The notes under the pieces: model-generated
The model's database searches: none
What the model saw: the letters and a program-made list of their open reading frames with translations, nothing else
What the model was told of the DNA's origin: nothing
Source: DASPMP01 sp035626995
GTDB lineage: Bacteria > Gemmatimonadota > Gemmatimonadetes > Gemmatimonadales > Gemmatimonadaceae
Direction of reading: 5' to 3'
DNA: 39,671 nt
Assembly (NCBI GenBank): GCA_035626995.1
Contig: DASPMP010000152.1
Coordinates: 1 to 39,671 of the forward strand
Position numbers and translations under genes: made by a program
Shown here: positions 16,398-25,450 of the stretch, piece after piece
How positions within the stretch are numbered: position 1 is the stretch's first letter
Layout: each line of letters starts with the position of its first letter

Positions 16398-17611
16398 ATC
16401 ACGCGCTCATCGGTCGAGAGGGTCGTGAGCATGCGTGCCGGCGCCGCCAGCACTGTCAAGGCCAGCGCGAATGTACTGGCGCCGGGATCAGCCACGACGC
16501 GCTCCACCACACGCGTGGCCTGGAATCCACCCTCGCGAATGACGCGCTCGATGCGCAGCGCGAGTTCGTCGCCCGTGAGGCCACGCCAGCGCAGCGGTCG
16601 CATGAGGGTCCAGTTCGGCGCTGTACGTCCCCAGCCATGACTGTCAGTACCTGTTGTCAGGGCCAGGTCGTACTTGTTCGCGAAGGCAACGATGGCGGCG
16701 CGTTTCGGGCGGATCTTGTCCATGTTCGCTGGCGACCCATTCGAGATTTCCATGGCCCGGATGCCCGCAGTTCCGGGACCCGACGCTGGCGGGAGCTTGT
16801 TGAGTGCCTTCGCATGGTTCCAGACGATCACCGGCTCCCGGGTTGCGACGGCGCTCGCGAAGTTGACGGCCTCGGGATCGACGTCGCGAAGATTTGGCGT
16901 GAGCAGTCCCTTGTACGTGCGCTCGGCGCCAAGCAACGCGATGTGCTCCCCAGCCCACGTGGCTTCGATGCCCTGGAGGAGCACCACACTGTCCAGCCCC
17001 GCCCGGGGATTGCCTACGAGGCCCCGCTCGGCGGCTGCGACCGTTGCATGGTCGGTGATGAAGGCCGCGTCATAGCCGCCATTGCGATGCCAATCGCGGT
17101 TGCGCTCGACACTGAACCAGCCGGCGGCATCCTTCGAACCTGACGTATGCGAATGGAAATCCACGCGAATGACGTTGGCGTCCTGCGAGACCAGATACGC
17201 CATGGGGCGCGGGAGCAGTACGGCCGTCACGTACGTGAGAACGAAGGCAACGAAGGCGATGGCCGTGGCTTTGACGTGACTTCGCCCGCTCGCGCCCCGA
17301 ATTGCCCGCGTGATGCGCCAGGCCGTGAACAGGACGATCAACCCCAGGAACATCGCAATGTGCTGTCGCACAGACAGGAGCGTGATGAGGTCGAAGACGT
17401 TCGAGAAGGGCGCAATGGCGACGTAGCCGATCGGTCGCACGAGGAATGCTTCGGAAATCTCCTGCATCGTCGCCGCGTCGCGCACCGGCCGCACGGCGGC
17501 GGCACTGCTGATCACGACGGCGAGCGTGATCAGCGCGGGAATCCATGGGATTCTGCGGCGCAGGGAGGGACGCTGGCGACCAGGCTCGTCGTTCGAGGTC
17601 TGCTTCGGCAC
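16337..17611 (-). CDS. Membrane-anchored PHP-domain phosphoesterase
   Basis: A 424-residue protein with four hydrophobic segments in the first ~140 residues (about 23-41, 60-80, 85-100, 112-135). A PHP (polymerase and histidinol phosphatase) domain follows, then two further C-terminal hydrophobic segments. PHP metal motifs are visible: RVDFHSHTSGSKDA (HxH, motif I), YDAAFITDH (motif II), a His in VIVWNHAK, and TGTDSHGWGR (Asp and His of the last motif). The product is therefore probably a metal-dependent phosphoesterase held at the membrane, with the domain likely facing the periplasm. The start is a GTG with no good Shine-Dalgarno sequence. It heads a tightly overlapping set with the glycosyltransferase and the dipeptidase. 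The substrate is unknown; the pairing with a lipid-linked-sugar transferase hints at a phosphate on an envelope lipid or sugar. Confidence 0.8.
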   Translation of the reverse strand: MPKQTSNDEPGRQRPSLRRRIPWIPALITLAVVISSAAAVRPVRDAATMQEISEAFLVRPIGYVAIAPFSNVFDLITLLSVRQHIAMFLGLIVLFTAWRITRAIRGASGRSHVKATAIAFVAFVLTYVTAVLLPRPMAYLVSQDANVIRVDFHSHTSGSKDAAGWFSVERNRDWHRNGGYDAAFITDHATVAAAERGLVGNPRAGLDSVVLLQGIEATWAGEHIALLGAERTYKGLLTPNLRDVDPEAVNFASAVATREPVIVWNHAKALNKLPPASGPGTAGIRAMEISNGSPANMDKIRPKRAAIVAFANKYDLALTTGTDSHGWGRTAPNWTLMRPLRWRGLTGDELALRIERVIREGGFQATRVVERVVADPGASTFALALTVLAAPARMLTTLSTDERVMWLVWTWLVTAVVWWRARSR

Positions 17612-17684
17612 GGGATTGGTAGTTTGCGGTACAGGCGCCGCTCATAGTGGACTGGCGGCCACGTCAGGGTCAACCGGTGATTGC

Positions 17685-19721
17685 ATGGCGAACCGTCTCG
17701 CGAAAGAAACCAGCCCCTACCTCCTCCAGCATGCCCACAATCCGGTGGACTGGTACCCCTGGGGACCTGAGGCTTTCGCAAAGGCTCGTCTGGAGAGTAA
17801 ACCCATCCTGCTGAGCGTGGGTTACTCGGCGTGTCACTGGTGTCACGTCATGGAGCGTGAGTCCTTCGAGGACGAAGCCACCGCGCGCGTTATGAACGAC
17901 CTGTTCGTGAACGTAAAAGTGGATCGCGAGGAACGGCCGGACGTGGACTCGATCTATATGCAGGCCGTGCAGGCCATGAATGGCCATGGGGGCTGGCCGA
18001 TGACGGTGTTCCTCACGCCAGCGCTCGAGCCATTCTGGGGGGGAACCTATTTCCCGCCGGTCGACAGGCCGGGAATGCCATCCTTCCAGCGCGTTCTCCA
18101 TGCGGTGGCGGAGGCCTATGGCACTCGGCGGGAGGACGTGCAGCGCGTCGCAGGGTCGATGCGCGAGATGTACGCGGCGAGCATGGGACAGGCGCGCAGC
18201 ACTGGAACCGTGTCTGCCGAGTTGCTCCTGCGTGCAACGCGCGGCCTGCTGGGGCAGTATGACCGGGACCTCGGGGGATTCGGGGACGCGCCAAAGTTTC
18301 CACAGGCCATGGCGATGGAATTCCTGCTGCAGCAGTGGGCGCGCAGCAATAACGAGGCTGCGCTCGACGCGGCTCGCCACACGTTCCTCCAGATGGCGCG
18401 CGGCGGCATCCATGACCAGATCGGCGGCGGTTTCTCCCGGTATTCCGTCGACGCACAGTGGCTCGTGCCGCACTTCGAAAAGATGTTGTACGACAACGCG
18501 CTGCTGCTCCGCGTCGGTACGCATCTCGTCCAGGCGGTGCCGGGCCCCGACCAGGGCGAAATCGCCGCGGTTTGCCGCGGGATTCTGGAATGGCTCGCCC
18601 GCGATATGACGTCGCCGGCCGGTGGCTTCTACTCGACGCTGGATGCGGACAGCGAAGGACACGAAGGCAAGTTTTACGTCTGGAGTGAGGCCGAGCTGCG
18701 CCAGCTCCTTGGCGATGACGCCGATGCCGTGCTCCCCTACTGGTCGGCAACGACGCACGGAAATTTCGAGGGCGCGAACATCCTGCACGTCGCCAGCGGT
18801 GTCCATCAGCCCCCGCGCGACCAGCTGGAGCGCGCGCGCACGACGCTGTTCCAGGCGCGCGCGAAGCGCGTGCATCCCGCGCGTGACGACAAGATCCTGG
18901 CGGCGTGGAACGGCCTGATGCTGCGCGCCGTCGCGGAAGCCGCCCGCGTGCTGCACGACGACGCACCGCGCGCACTCGCGATCGCAAATGCGCAATTCCT
19001 CGTGCGCGAAATGGTGCGTGGCGATCGTGTGTTCCGCTCGCACAAGGACGGCGTCAGCCGGATTGCCGGCTTCCTCGAGGACTACGCCGCCGTTGGTCTC
19101 GGAATGCTCGCCGTGTACGAACTCACCTTCGATGTCACATGGCTGCATCACGCTGAGCGACTTGCTGCCGCGATGATCGAATGGTTCTGGGATGATGCTG
19201 CCGGCGCCTTCTTCGACACAGCGCGGGATCAGGAGGAGCTTGTCACCCGCCCGCGAGACATCACGGACAACGCAACGCCGTCCGGCACCTCGCTCGCGAC
19301 CGAGTTGCTCCTCCGCCTCGGCGACATCAATGCGGATCACGAGATGATCCGGCGCGCGCATGGAATTCTCGAGACACTCGCCGAGCCGATGGCGCGCTAT
19401 CCACTCGCCTTCGGCCACGCGTTGACCGCGGCCGATATCGCCGTGTTTGGAGCGGTAGAACTCGCGCTTGCTGGCACGCCGGGCGACGCCGGGTTTGTGG
19501 CACTCGAGCGCGTGGCGGGCGACGTCTACGTCCCATCGCTCGTGCTCGCGGGGGGACGACCGGACGACGGGGCCCCGCCGCTCCTGCGTGACCGACCGAT
19601 GCGTGACAGCACGCCAACCGCCTACGTCTGTCGCGGCTACGCCTGCGATGCGCCGACCACAGATCCGCGCGAACTGTTCGACCAGCTGTGGCGCGCTAGC
19701 CGGCCAGCATCATCTCCCTGA
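17685..19721 (+). CDS. Thioredoxin-domain protein of the YyaL/DUF255 (SSP411) family
   Basis: A 678-residue protein, typical for the family. The N-terminal 160 residues are a thioredoxin-like fold opening MANRLAKETSPYLLQHAHNPVDW. Its active-site-like C50-H-W-C53 sits in GYSACHWCHVMERESF, followed by VDREERPDVD and GGWPMTVFLTP. The rest is an alpha/alpha-barrel related to N-acylglucosamine epimerase/six-hairpin enzymes (HFEKMLYDNALLL, DADSEGHEGKFYVW, DDKILAAWNGLML). The biochemical activity of the family is not established; a redox or sugar-related role is usually guessed. ATG 17685 has GGTGA upstream and begins the conserved N-terminus, so the longer frame is rejected. It is divergent from the PHP gene (73 bases apart), and its 3' end overlaps the DUF885 gene by 26 bases. 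Confidence 0.93.
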   Translation: MANRLAKETSPYLLQHAHNPVDWYPWGPEAFAKARLESKPILLSVGYSACHWCHVMERESFEDEATARVMNDLFVNVKVDREERPDVDSIYMQAVQAMNGHGGWPMTVFLTPALEPFWGGTYFPPVDRPGMPSFQRVLHAVAEAYGTRREDVQRVAGSMREMYAASMGQARSTGTVSAELLLRATRGLLGQYDRDLGGFGDAPKFPQAMAMEFLLQQWARSNNEAALDAARHTFLQMARGGIHDQIGGGFSRYSVDAQWLVPHFEKMLYDNALLLRVGTHLVQAVPGPDQGEIAAVCRGILEWLARDMTSPAGGFYSTLDADSEGHEGKFYVWSEAELRQLLGDDADAVLPYWSATTHGNFEGANILHVASGVHQPPRDQLERARTTLFQARAKRVHPARDDKILAAWNGLMLRAVAEAARVLHDDAPRALAIANAQFLVREMVRGDRVFRSHKDGVSRIAGFLEDYAAVGLGMLAVYELTFDVTWLHHAERLAAAMIEWFWDDAAGAFFDTARDQEELVTRPRDITDNATPSGTSLATELLLRLGDINADHEMIRRAHGILETLAEPMARYPLAFGHALTAADIAVFGAVELALAGTPGDAGFVALERVAGDVYVPSLVLAGGRPDDGAPPLLRDRPMRDSTPTAYVCRGYACDAPTTDPRELFDQLWRASRPASSP

Positions 19722-21642
19722 AGTAACCCGCCGGGATGGTGCCCATCTTCATGAACGTCTCGTGGAACTCCCGCGCCGAGTAGGACGTTCCCTTTCTGGA
19801 GCGATACGCTTCACGCAGGTCGACAATGGCATTCTTGCCCAGGTTGTACGTGATGGCTTGCGTCGGCCATTTGCTGTACCGATAGATCGCGCGCGTTGCG
19901 CCATCGCACACGGCCTTTGCAGCCGGATCGCTGGCTGCCTTCTCGCAGGCGTCAGGAAAGAAGTTCACGCGGGACGTGAAGTAGTTCACCGCATCATTGA
20001 ACGACATGCGCCCGGTGTGCAGGCCCACGTCGATATGCACACGCGCCGCGCGCAGCAGCTGCCCCTGCAGCTGATAGAGATATTCGGCGGGTGAATAGAA
20101 ACCGTATGCGCGGTCCCCACCGGGTTCCGCCATCAGTTCCTCGGCGTACAGCCCCCACCCTTCCGTGGCCATGGAATCGCTCCACATGCTGGAGGAATCC
20201 TCGACGGCGCCGGGCGTCAGCCAGCGGATATTCGAGATCTCGCCGGCGTTCTGCGTCATGAACTTGAAATGCCAGTCGTGTCCCGGAAAACCTTCGTGCA
20301 CGGCGGTGTCGGCGACGGACGCCCGGCTGTGCTCGCGGAGCGCAGCGGCGTCATTGCCGGTGGGAGTGAGATAGAAGCGACCCACGCCGGAGCGGAGAAA
20401 CGGCGGCGCGGGATAGTACGCGGCGTCGATCGTACTGCGAAGCACCGGCGGTGTCGCCACTACCTCCAGCTTGTAATCGGCTGGAACGTCGAACATGCCG
20501 CGCTCGCGACCGTACGCCACCGCGCGCTCCCCGGTTTCCCGGTACCAGCGGAGCAGCTCCTCGTCGTCCTGCGGTGATTCCGATGAGAGGTCCTCCATGA
20601 CGCGCCGAATGCTCCAGGCGCGATCCTGGTCGGTGCCGAACGGCAGGCTGATGCCACGCTCGCGCGAAATGCGCTCCGCGACTTCCGCGATGCGTCGGGT
20701 GTAATCCTCGACTTGTCGGGCCCCGAAATCGGAGAGCTCGCCGGGTGAGCGCTCGTCGCGGAGCACCGTCCGCACACGCCATGCATACAGTGATTCGCCA
20801 ATCGCGTACCGGTCACGCGCATCGTCGGCCGGGAGGTTGCGCTCCATCCAGCCGGCAAAGTCGAGGTAGGCACGCGCGGCGGTTTCACCCGCACTCGCTA
20901 TTCCCGATGCCATGGATCGTGCGAATCGCTGGTCACCGAGATAAGTGGTCGCCATCGCCGGCAGCGCAGCCCGAAAATACGCCGCATTGGCGCGGCTTCC
21001 TTCGATTCCATCGCGCTGCACCATGCGACGATCAGGAATGTTTCCGGAGCGTCTCCCTGCAGCCAGGTTTTCCTTCGCGACGGCAAGATAGGGCGGGATC
21101 GCGGACAATCGGGCGACGACATCGCGCCACTGATTCTCATCGCCCAGCTTCCCTGCATCGAATGCGCGCATCTGCTGGATCTGCCAGTCGATGCCACGAA
21201 AGGGTTCGGCGACATAGGTGTCCACCGACCGTTCGTGATAGCGGCGATCGAGCTGATCCTTCAGGAAGGTGATCTGCGCCTGCATGAGGGCATAATCCAC
21301 CCGGCTCTGCGGAGACAGCAACGCGGGATCGATCGATGAATGCGACCGTTCGAGCCGGCGGTACTCGCGCGCTTCATCGGCCAGGCCGCCGGCGGAATAA
21401 TCACGCAGCCTGGTATTGAGCGACCGCAGTTCGGCGTTCCAACCTTCGCCGCCGAGGTAGGTCGAGGTCACAGGGTTCATCTCGAGCTGCCCGCGGAAAT
21501 ACCGGTCACGCAGCTCGAGGAATGCTTCGTCGGCCAGCTCTCTCCGCGATTCGAGCTTGCAGGCCTGGAGCAGCGGCGCCGCTGCAGCTCCGGCCGCAAG
21601 GGTCGCGCTCAGCTTCACGAAGTTGCGCCGGTGCAGGGTCAT
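19696..21642 (-). CDS. DUF885 family protein, putative secreted metallopeptidase
   Basis: A 648-residue exported protein. The N-terminus MTLHRRNFVKLSATLAAG looks like a Tat signal (RRNFVK), and it runs into a lipobox-like LLQAC (Cys about residue 28), so a membrane-anchored lipoprotein is likely. The DUF885 domain fills the rest. H449-EGFPGH455 with a downstream Glu (ATEGWGLYAEEL) forms a gluzincin-like HExxxH plus Glu arrangement proposed to bind zinc. Family members are thought to be peptidases, but few have been tested. The ATG overlaps the stop of the upstream lipoprotein gene as ATGA, so the two are translationally coupled. It converges with the thioredoxin-domain gene. Confidence 0.88.
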   Translation of the reverse strand: MTLHRRNFVKLSATLAAGAAAAPLLQACKLESRRELADEAFLELRDRYFRGQLEMNPVTSTYLGGEGWNAELRSLNTRLRDYSAGGLADEAREYRRLERSHSSIDPALLSPQSRVDYALMQAQITFLKDQLDRRYHERSVDTYVAEPFRGIDWQIQQMRAFDAGKLGDENQWRDVVARLSAIPPYLAVAKENLAAGRRSGNIPDRRMVQRDGIEGSRANAAYFRAALPAMATTYLGDQRFARSMASGIASAGETAARAYLDFAGWMERNLPADDARDRYAIGESLYAWRVRTVLRDERSPGELSDFGARQVEDYTRRIAEVAERISRERGISLPFGTDQDRAWSIRRVMEDLSSESPQDDEELLRWYRETGERAVAYGRERGMFDVPADYKLEVVATPPVLRSTIDAAYYPAPPFLRSGVGRFYLTPTGNDAAALREHSRASVADTAVHEGFPGHDWHFKFMTQNAGEISNIRWLTPGAVEDSSSMWSDSMATEGWGLYAEELMAEPGGDRAYGFYSPAEYLYQLQGQLLRAARVHIDVGLHTGRMSFNDAVNYFTSRVNFFPDACEKAASDPAAKAVCDGATRAIYRYSKWPTQAITYNLGKNAIVDLREAYRSRKGTSYSAREFHETFMKMGTIPAGYFREMMLAG

Positions 21643-22436
21643 GGCTTGAACCAGTGGGTCGCCGTGCTCCAGCGCTCGGGAATGAAGAGGTTCTCATCCA
21701 GTGTCACGTTGACGCGCACGTTCTGGTATTCCTCGAGGAAGAACAGCTTTCCATCCATGAAGATCCGCACGGTTTCCGCGACCCATCCACCGGCATGCTG
21801 CACGTAGTTCGCGAACCGCACGTCCTGGGTGCGATTGCGTGCGTCCGTCTGGATCATCCGGACAAACAGGAGGCGATCCTCCTCGATCCAGAACTGCGCG
21901 GTTCTGTAGTCACCGGGCCCCGCGCCGACGACATAGACGCGCTTTCCATCCAGCGTGTCCCTTCGCATGACGGTCATGTCGAATTTCTCAGCGCGGAGCT
22001 GGTCGAAGGTGACTGACGGGGCCTGCGCGTAGACGTCGAAGCCCAGGATCATCAGCGGATTCCTCGAAATCCGGCGATCGGCGATCCGGCCGCTCTGCAT
22101 CGAATACGCGGAATCCCCACGGTACAAGACGCCATTCCCGCGCGACGGCTCGCCGAGGTCGATGCGCAACCGCCCGGGCAGCGTCCCCGCCTCGTACCAC
22201 GTCTCGACGCGGGATGTGCTGCCGTCTGGACGCAGGTAAGTGCTCTTCTGCACGAACGTCAGGTTGCGATACCACGTGCGCGAATAGCGTCGGTGCATGG
22301 CGTCGAGCAGCTGGTCCGCGCTTGTCACGACGGGATCGCGGGACGGGTCCGGGCTCGATGTTCCGACCACCACACCGCGGCTGCACCCGGAAGCCATGAG
22401 GGCGCACAGGACTGCGGTTACGACAGGGTTGCGCAT
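21639..22436 (-). CDS. Outer-membrane lipoprotein-sorting-like lipoprotein
   Basis: A 265-residue lipoprotein. MRNPVVTAVLCALMASGC gives a lipobox (MASG-C18). The mature part is beta-rich and resembles LolA/LolB/RseB-type half-barrels (SADQLLDAMHRRYSRTWYRNLTFVQKS, VETWYEAGTLPGRLRIDL, QFWIEEDRLLFVRMI), a fold that shields lipids or lipoproteins. The open frame extends far upstream, but that part is the shadow of the lipid-kinase gene; ATG 22436 directly begins the signal peptide. It is coupled to the downstream DUF885 gene by an ATGA overlap. The specific function is not known. The lipid-carrier-like fold is my reading of the strand pattern rather than a clear motif match. Confidence 0.8.
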   Translation of the reverse strand: MRNPVVTAVLCALMASGCSRGVVVGTSSPDPSRDPVVTSADQLLDAMHRRYSRTWYRNLTFVQKSTYLRPDGSTSRVETWYEAGTLPGRLRIDLGEPSRGNGVLYRGDSAYSMQSGRIADRRISRNPLMILGFDVYAQAPSVTFDQLRAEKFDMTVMRRDTLDGKRVYVVGAGPGDYRTAQFWIEEDRLLFVRMIQTDARNRTQDVRFANYVQHAGGWVAETVRIFMDGKLFFLEEYQNVRVNVTLDENLFIPERWSTATHWFKP

Positions 22437-22512
22437 CGGTGAAAGGAAATCGTCGTCGGCAGGTGGAGCTAGGGCTGGCTTCGGCGCCGGTGAGCCGTCA
22501 GAATCCTCCTCT

Positions 22513-23415
22513 GTGCGAACAACCACGCGCGCGCTGCTCATCGTCAATCCCGGCGCGCGGCGCGCCGAGGGCGCCAGAGGATCCGCGGAGCGCGCGTTCG
22601 AGCGCGCGGGCGTGGCGTGCGACGTGGTGATCACGAAGTCCGCGGGGCACGCGACCGAGGTTACGCGCGCGACCGCGACGAAGTACGACGCCGTCTTCAC
22701 CCTCGGAGGGGACGGAACCGCGATGGAGGTCATTACCGCGCTCGCGGACGGCGGCCCGCCGGTGGGCATCCTGGCGGGCGGGACCGGAAACGTCCTCGCG
22801 CGCTCCTTCGGAATCCCCCTGCGGATTTCGCGGGCAATACCGGCGCTGCTGGATGGGGAAACAGCGCATATCGACCTGGGCCGTCTGGGGGATGGACGCC
22901 ATTTCGCCATCGGCATCGGGGTCGGGCTGGACGAGGCGATGATCGCCGGCGCGTCCCGGATGATGAAGAAGCGCGCTGGGCTGTGGGCGTATGTGTGGTC
23001 GGCGACGCGTGCATTGGCGCGACTCGACCGGTTCCACGTGCGATTGACGGTGGACGGCACCCCCCACGAGCGGGAAGTGGCGTCTGTGCTCATCGCGAAC
23101 CTGGGGACCGTGCTGGGCGGCGTCATGTCCCTTGGCCAGGGGATTCTGCACGACGATGGGCTCCTCCACGCGTGCCTGTTCTCACCGAGGACGCGCGGCG
23201 ACGCCGTGCGCATCTTCATGCGAATGTTGCGGGGCACGGCGCACCTGGACCCGTGTGCTTTCTACATGCCCGGGAAGACGTTTCGGCTCGAGACCGATCC
23301 GCCTCGCCGGGCGCAGGCGGACGGCGAGTTACTCGAATCGACACCCCTCGACATCACCGTTCGGCCGCGCGCGGCGAGCCTGTTGATCCCGAAGGGGAGG
23401 GGACGCCGGGACTAG
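22513..23415 (+). CDS. Diacylglycerol/lipid kinase family protein (YegS/DgkB-like)
   Basis: A cytosolic lipid kinase of about 300 residues that phosphorylates diacylglycerol or a related lipid. It has the DAGK_cat signature: ALLIVNPGARR at the start, FTLGGDGTAMEVITAL (nucleotide-binding GGDGT), and ILAGGTGNVLARSFGIP. These are followed by the beta-sandwich domain with GIGVGLDEAMI and a C-terminal QADGEL motif. GTG 22513 puts the kinase fold right at the N-terminus, as in the family. Upstream in-frame starts would overlap the divergent lipoprotein gene and add low-complexity sequence. There is no clear ribosome binding site. Its TAG stop lies in a CTAG palindrome that also provides the nadC stop on the other strand. 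Confidence 0.9.
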   Translation: MRTTTRALLIVNPGARRAEGARGSAERAFERAGVACDVVITKSAGHATEVTRATATKYDAVFTLGGDGTAMEVITALADGGPPVGILAGGTGNVLARSFGIPLRISRAIPALLDGETAHIDLGRLGDGRHFAIGIGVGLDEAMIAGASRMMKKRAGLWAYVWSATRALARLDRFHVRLTVDGTPHEREVASVLIANLGTVLGGVMSLGQGILHDDGLLHACLFSPRTRGDAVRIFMRMLRGTAHLDPCAFYMPGKTFRLETDPPRRAQADGELLESTPLDITVRPRAASLLIPKGRGRRD

Positions 23416-24353
23416 TCGAAGTCGAGTGCCAGGTCGAGCGCCGGAGGTGAATGCGTCAGCGCTCCTACTGAAATCCAGTCGACGCCGGTTTCCGCGATCG
23501 CGCGCACGGTGTTGAGGTTCACTCCACCGGACGCTTCCGTCTTCGCGCGTCCCGCCGCGATCTTCACGCTTTCGCGAAGATTTTCCAGCGACATATTGTC
23601 CAGCAGGACGATATGCGCGCCGGATGCGACTGCGGTCGCTACCTGTTCGGGCGACTCGCACTCCACTTCGATCTGGATTCCCTCGGGGTTCATCTCCTTC
23701 ACGCGCCGGATCGCGAGGCTGATGTCCCCCTCACAGGCCGCGAGATGGTTGTCCTTGATGAGGATGGCATCCGCGAGATCCATACGATGGTTGACGCCAC
23801 CCCCTGCGCGGACGGCGTACTTCTCGAGGCGACGCCATCCCGGCGTCGTTTTCCGCGTATCGAGGATCCGTGCCTTCGTCCCGCTGACGGCGTCGACGAA
23901 CTTTGCCGTGAGCGTTGCAATGCCTGACAGCCGCTGCATGAAATTCAGGGCAACGCGCTCCGCGGCAAGCAGTCCGCGCGCATGGCCGGTGACGAAGATG
24001 ATCGGGTCTCCCTTGGACGCGCGCGCTCCGTCTTCGCGCTCCACGCGCATCGTACCCTTCGGATCCAGTTGACGAAACGCCTCCAGCGCACACGGAATGC
24101 CGGCAATCGTGCCGTTGCCGCGGGCGACCAGGGTCGCGCGCGCGCGACGGTCCGACACGACCGTCGCAATCGTCGTGATGTCGTTGAAGGCCTGGTCTTC
24201 ATCGAGGGCGCTGCGCACCAGCTGCTGCAGCTCGGGACCTTTCAGGGGAAATCGGATGAGGGCGTCGCTGTCGTATGCCGGCACCGACAGCGGGGTGATC
24301 GTGCGTGGAATGCGGCGTCGCTCTGGTGTGCGTTCCATCTCCGGTGACTCCAT
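23412..24353 (-). CDS. nadC: Nicotinate-nucleotide pyrophosphorylase (quinolinate phosphoribosyltransferase)
   Basis: Converts quinolinate and PRPP into nicotinate mononucleotide, CO2 and pyrophosphate, the third dedicated step of de novo NAD synthesis. The 313 residues carry the family motifs ALNFMQRLSGIAT, ILDTRKTTPGWRRLEKYAVRAGGGVNHR, DAILIKDNH, IEVECES and ISVGALTHS. The N-terminal ~35 residues are longer than in short family members. It follows nadA by 26 bases on the same strand and so is the last gene of a nadB-nadA-nadC operon. Its stop codon shares a CTAG with the convergent lipid-kinase gene. Confidence 0.97.
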   Translation of the reverse strand: MESPEMERTPERRRIPRTITPLSVPAYDSDALIRFPLKGPELQQLVRSALDEDQAFNDITTIATVVSDRRARATLVARGNGTIAGIPCALEAFRQLDPKGTMRVEREDGARASKGDPIIFVTGHARGLLAAERVALNFMQRLSGIATLTAKFVDAVSGTKARILDTRKTTPGWRRLEKYAVRAGGGVNHRMDLADAILIKDNHLAACEGDISLAIRRVKEMNPEGIQIEVECESPEQVATAVASGAHIVLLDNMSLENLRESVKIAAGRAKTEASGGVNLNTVRAIAETGVDWISVGALTHSPPALDLALDFD

Positions 24354-24379
24354 GTGTCCTCCAGCTGTCGCTGCGCGGG

Positions 24380-25411
24380 CTATTCCCCGGGATCAATCGT
24401 TTCAGGGACGGGCGATAATGCCGGTCCACTGCGTCCCCCAATTGCAATCATGCGCTCAATGGCCCCCCGCGCGCGAGAGGCGATGTCCGCCGGCACCGTA
24501 ATGGGATATTGCAGGCGCTCGATAGAGTTCAGCACTTTCGGCAGCGTGGTCACTTTCATGTAGGCACAGGACGCACGCTCGTTCGCCGCAAAGAAACGCT
24601 TGCTGGGATTTTCGCGGCGGAGACGATGCAAGATGCCGACCTCGGTGGCCACGATGAACTCGTCGGCGGGGGATTCCCTGGGTCGCTTGATCATTCCTTC
24701 GGTCGAAAGGATCTGCACCCCGGTGGCGTCGACATCACCCGCGGACATTGCCTCGATCACGCTGGTCGAACACCCACACTCCGGATGAATGAGAAACTCC
24801 GCTTCCGGATGATGCTCGCGCTGCAGCCTGATGTTCTCCGGGTCGATGCCGGCATGGACGTGACATTCGCCCATCCAGACATGGATGTTGTCACGTCCGC
24901 TCACTCGGCGGACGTGCGCGCCGAGGAACATGTCCGGCAGGAAGAGAATCTCCTTGTCGGGTGGGATCGCGTGAATTACTTCGACGGCGTTTCCGGACGT
25001 GCAGCAGTAGTCGCTCTCCGCCTTGACCTCAGCCGTGGTGTTTACGTACGCGACCACCACGGCGCCGGGATGTTCTGCCTTCCACGCGCGCAGCTGATGC
25101 GCATCGATGGTCGATGCGAGCGAACAGCCTGCGGCCAGGTCCGGAAGAAGAACGGTCTTCTGCGGTGACAGGATGGCCGCGGTCTCAGCCATGAAATGCA
25201 CGCCGCAGAATACGATGATTTCGGCGTCGGTTTTCGCCGCCTCGCGGGACAGCCCCAGCGAGTCTCCGACGAAATCAGCGACGTCCTGGACCTCGGGCCG
25301 TTCGTAGTTGTGCGCGAGGATCACGGCATTGCGTGACTTCGCCGCCCGTTTGATTTCGGCCTGCAGTTCCTCGATCTGCGACTGACGCGAGGCCTCGGCG
25401 GTGCTAGCCAT
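24380..25411 (-). CDS. nadA: Quinolinate synthase A
   Basis: A 4Fe-4S enzyme, 343 residues, that condenses iminoaspartate with dihydroxyacetone phosphate to quinolinate. Cluster and substrate motifs seen are: AHNYERPEVQDVADFVGDSL, FCGVHFMAETAAIL, SDYCCTSGNAVEV (Cys136/137), HPECGC (Cys212/214) and ERASCAYMK (Cys282), giving the three Cys regions needed for the oxygen-sensitive cluster. ATG 25411 is preferred over the TTG two codons upstream. It lies 38 bases after nadB and 26 bases before nadC. No NiaR or NadR-like regulator gene is nearby. Confidence 0.97.
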   Translation of the reverse strand: MASTAEASRQSQIEELQAEIKRAAKSRNAVILAHNYERPEVQDVADFVGDSLGLSREAAKTDAEIIVFCGVHFMAETAAILSPQKTVLLPDLAAGCSLASTIDAHQLRAWKAEHPGAVVVAYVNTTAEVKAESDYCCTSGNAVEVIHAIPPDKEILFLPDMFLGAHVRRVSGRDNIHVWMGECHVHAGIDPENIRLQREHHPEAEFLIHPECGCSTSVIEAMSAGDVDATGVQILSTEGMIKRPRESPADEFIVATEVGILHRLRRENPSKRFFAANERASCAYMKVTTLPKVLNSIERLQYPITVPADIASRARGAIERMIAIGGRSGPALSPVPETIDPGE

Positions 25412-25450
25412 GCCCAAATCTAACCGTTTGGGATTGCAGGGCTTCCACGA

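Noticed and set aside
22437..23237. N-terminal extension of the minus-strand lipoprotein gene up to 23237
   Set aside because: It lies opposite the lipid-kinase gene, while ATG 22436 begins a clear lipoprotein signal peptide.
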